From positions 25,192 through 89,191 of the forward strand of contig NZ_JAHCTA010000012.1 in NCBI RefSeq assembly GCF_018474025.1: 64,000 bases of DNA, in the 5' to 3' direction. Of the stretch, positions 63,955 through 64,000 are shown one piece after another. The DNA comes from Alteromonas oceanisediminis (GTDB taxonomy: Bacteria > Pseudomonadota > Gammaproteobacteria > Enterobacterales > Alteromonadaceae). The notes under the pieces were generated by a model. The model was not told the DNA's origin. It did not search any database and saw only the letters and a program-made list of their open reading frames with translations. Both the position numbers and the translations under genes were made by a program. How positions within the stretch are numbered: the stretch's first letter is position 1; each line of letters starts with the position of its first letter.

Positions 63955-64000
63955 AGCTAACAGCAAAACTGCTCACCAGAGCCATAATTAGTTTGTTCAA
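63955..64000 (-). repeat. attC site cut by the window edge
   Basis: AGCTAAC at 63955-63961 followed by a new, less similar arm (AGCAAAACTGCTCACC). It fits the left end of the next attC; the rest lies beyond the window. Confidence 0.5.

Larger units (their letters stand above)
58561..64000 (-). mobile_element. Chromosomal integron cassette array, distal part
   Basis: About 5.4 kb of short gene units bounded by attC-type palindromes. Six complete sites of 73-108 bp begin with RYYYAAC-type and end with GTTRRRY-type boxes; two half-sites lie at the left end and one site is cut by the right edge. All share inner blocks such as AAGCTA(A/G)(C/G)GGGCA and GTCCCAG(T/C)GA. Nearly all genes are on the minus strand, and their stops abut or overlap the next attC (five inside it). 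The orientation places attI and the integrase gene beyond position 64000. No integrase or transposase is visible in the window. Confidence 0.88.

Noticed and set aside
63912..64000. Integrase gene or attI
   Set aside because: The remaining bases only hold the start of another attC; any integrase must lie further right.

Overview
The window looks like chromosome of a marine gammaproteobacterium, most likely Alteromonadales-like. The main clues are an enteric-type trp operon (trpL-E-G-D-CF-B-A, with trpC fused to trpF) divergent from rnm-yciO-scpA-scpB-rluB, the strings dapB-carA-carB-greA and miaB-ybeZ-ybeY-corC-lnt, and ubiF. No species name can be given from the sequence alone.

Layout. 1-7.7 kb: arfB and a YciI protein downstream of a complete trp operon on the minus strand. 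The operon is preceded by a 15-codon leader peptide with three consecutive Trp codons and an attenuator hairpin. 7.7-11.5 kb: divergent rnm, yciO, scpA, scpB, rluB. 11.5-15.7 kb: a repeat-rich lipoprotein, bamE, recN (behind two tandem LexA boxes) and nadK. 15.8-22.7 kb: a polyhydroxybutyrate / 3-hydroxybutyrate use locus (GntP-type permease, secreted MetX-like esterase, secreted PHB depolymerase, 3-hydroxybutyrate dehydrogenase) divergent from a TonB-dependent receptor. 22.7-27.4 kb: a LuxR-type response regulator and a symporter-fused hybrid histidine kinase, convergent, around an unknown gene. 27.5-31.6 kb: grpE, dnaK, dnaJ with a sigma-32-type promoter. 31.7-35.9 kb: cytochrome c', a PEP-CTERM-like protein, cytochrome b561 and two PH-domain membrane proteins. 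36-42 kb: dapB, carAB, greA. 42-46 kb: an orphan pilin, a SulP transporter and an exported amidohydrolase. 45.8-51.2 kb: lnt, corC, ybeY, ybeZ, miaB. 51.2-57 kb: EamA permease, ubiF, a 58-aa membrane protein, a GST, a PAS histidine kinase and a sodium:alanine symporter. 57.1-57.55 kb: four tRNA genes (Met, Leu, Gln, Gln). 57.8-58.5 kb: an exported two-repeat protein.

The accessory part is 58.56-64.0 kb, which I read as the distal end of a chromosomal integron cassette array. Short genes, nearly all on the minus strand, are separated by about 105-bp imperfect palindromes that begin with a variant of RYYYAAC and end with a variant of GTTRRRY (attC sites). The integrase and attI are not in the window and should lie beyond its right edge. 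The cassettes carry two toxin-antitoxin pairs (ccdAB, inserted backwards, and higBA, with a palindromic operator between -35 and -10), a phytanoyl-CoA-dioxygenase-like enzyme, DUF1801-like and DUF4265-like proteins, a lipoprotein and three unknown membrane proteins. Toward the left end the attC sites decay to half-sites, and a 24-codon fragment of a second DUF1801-like gene abuts the terminator of the last ordinary chromosomal gene.
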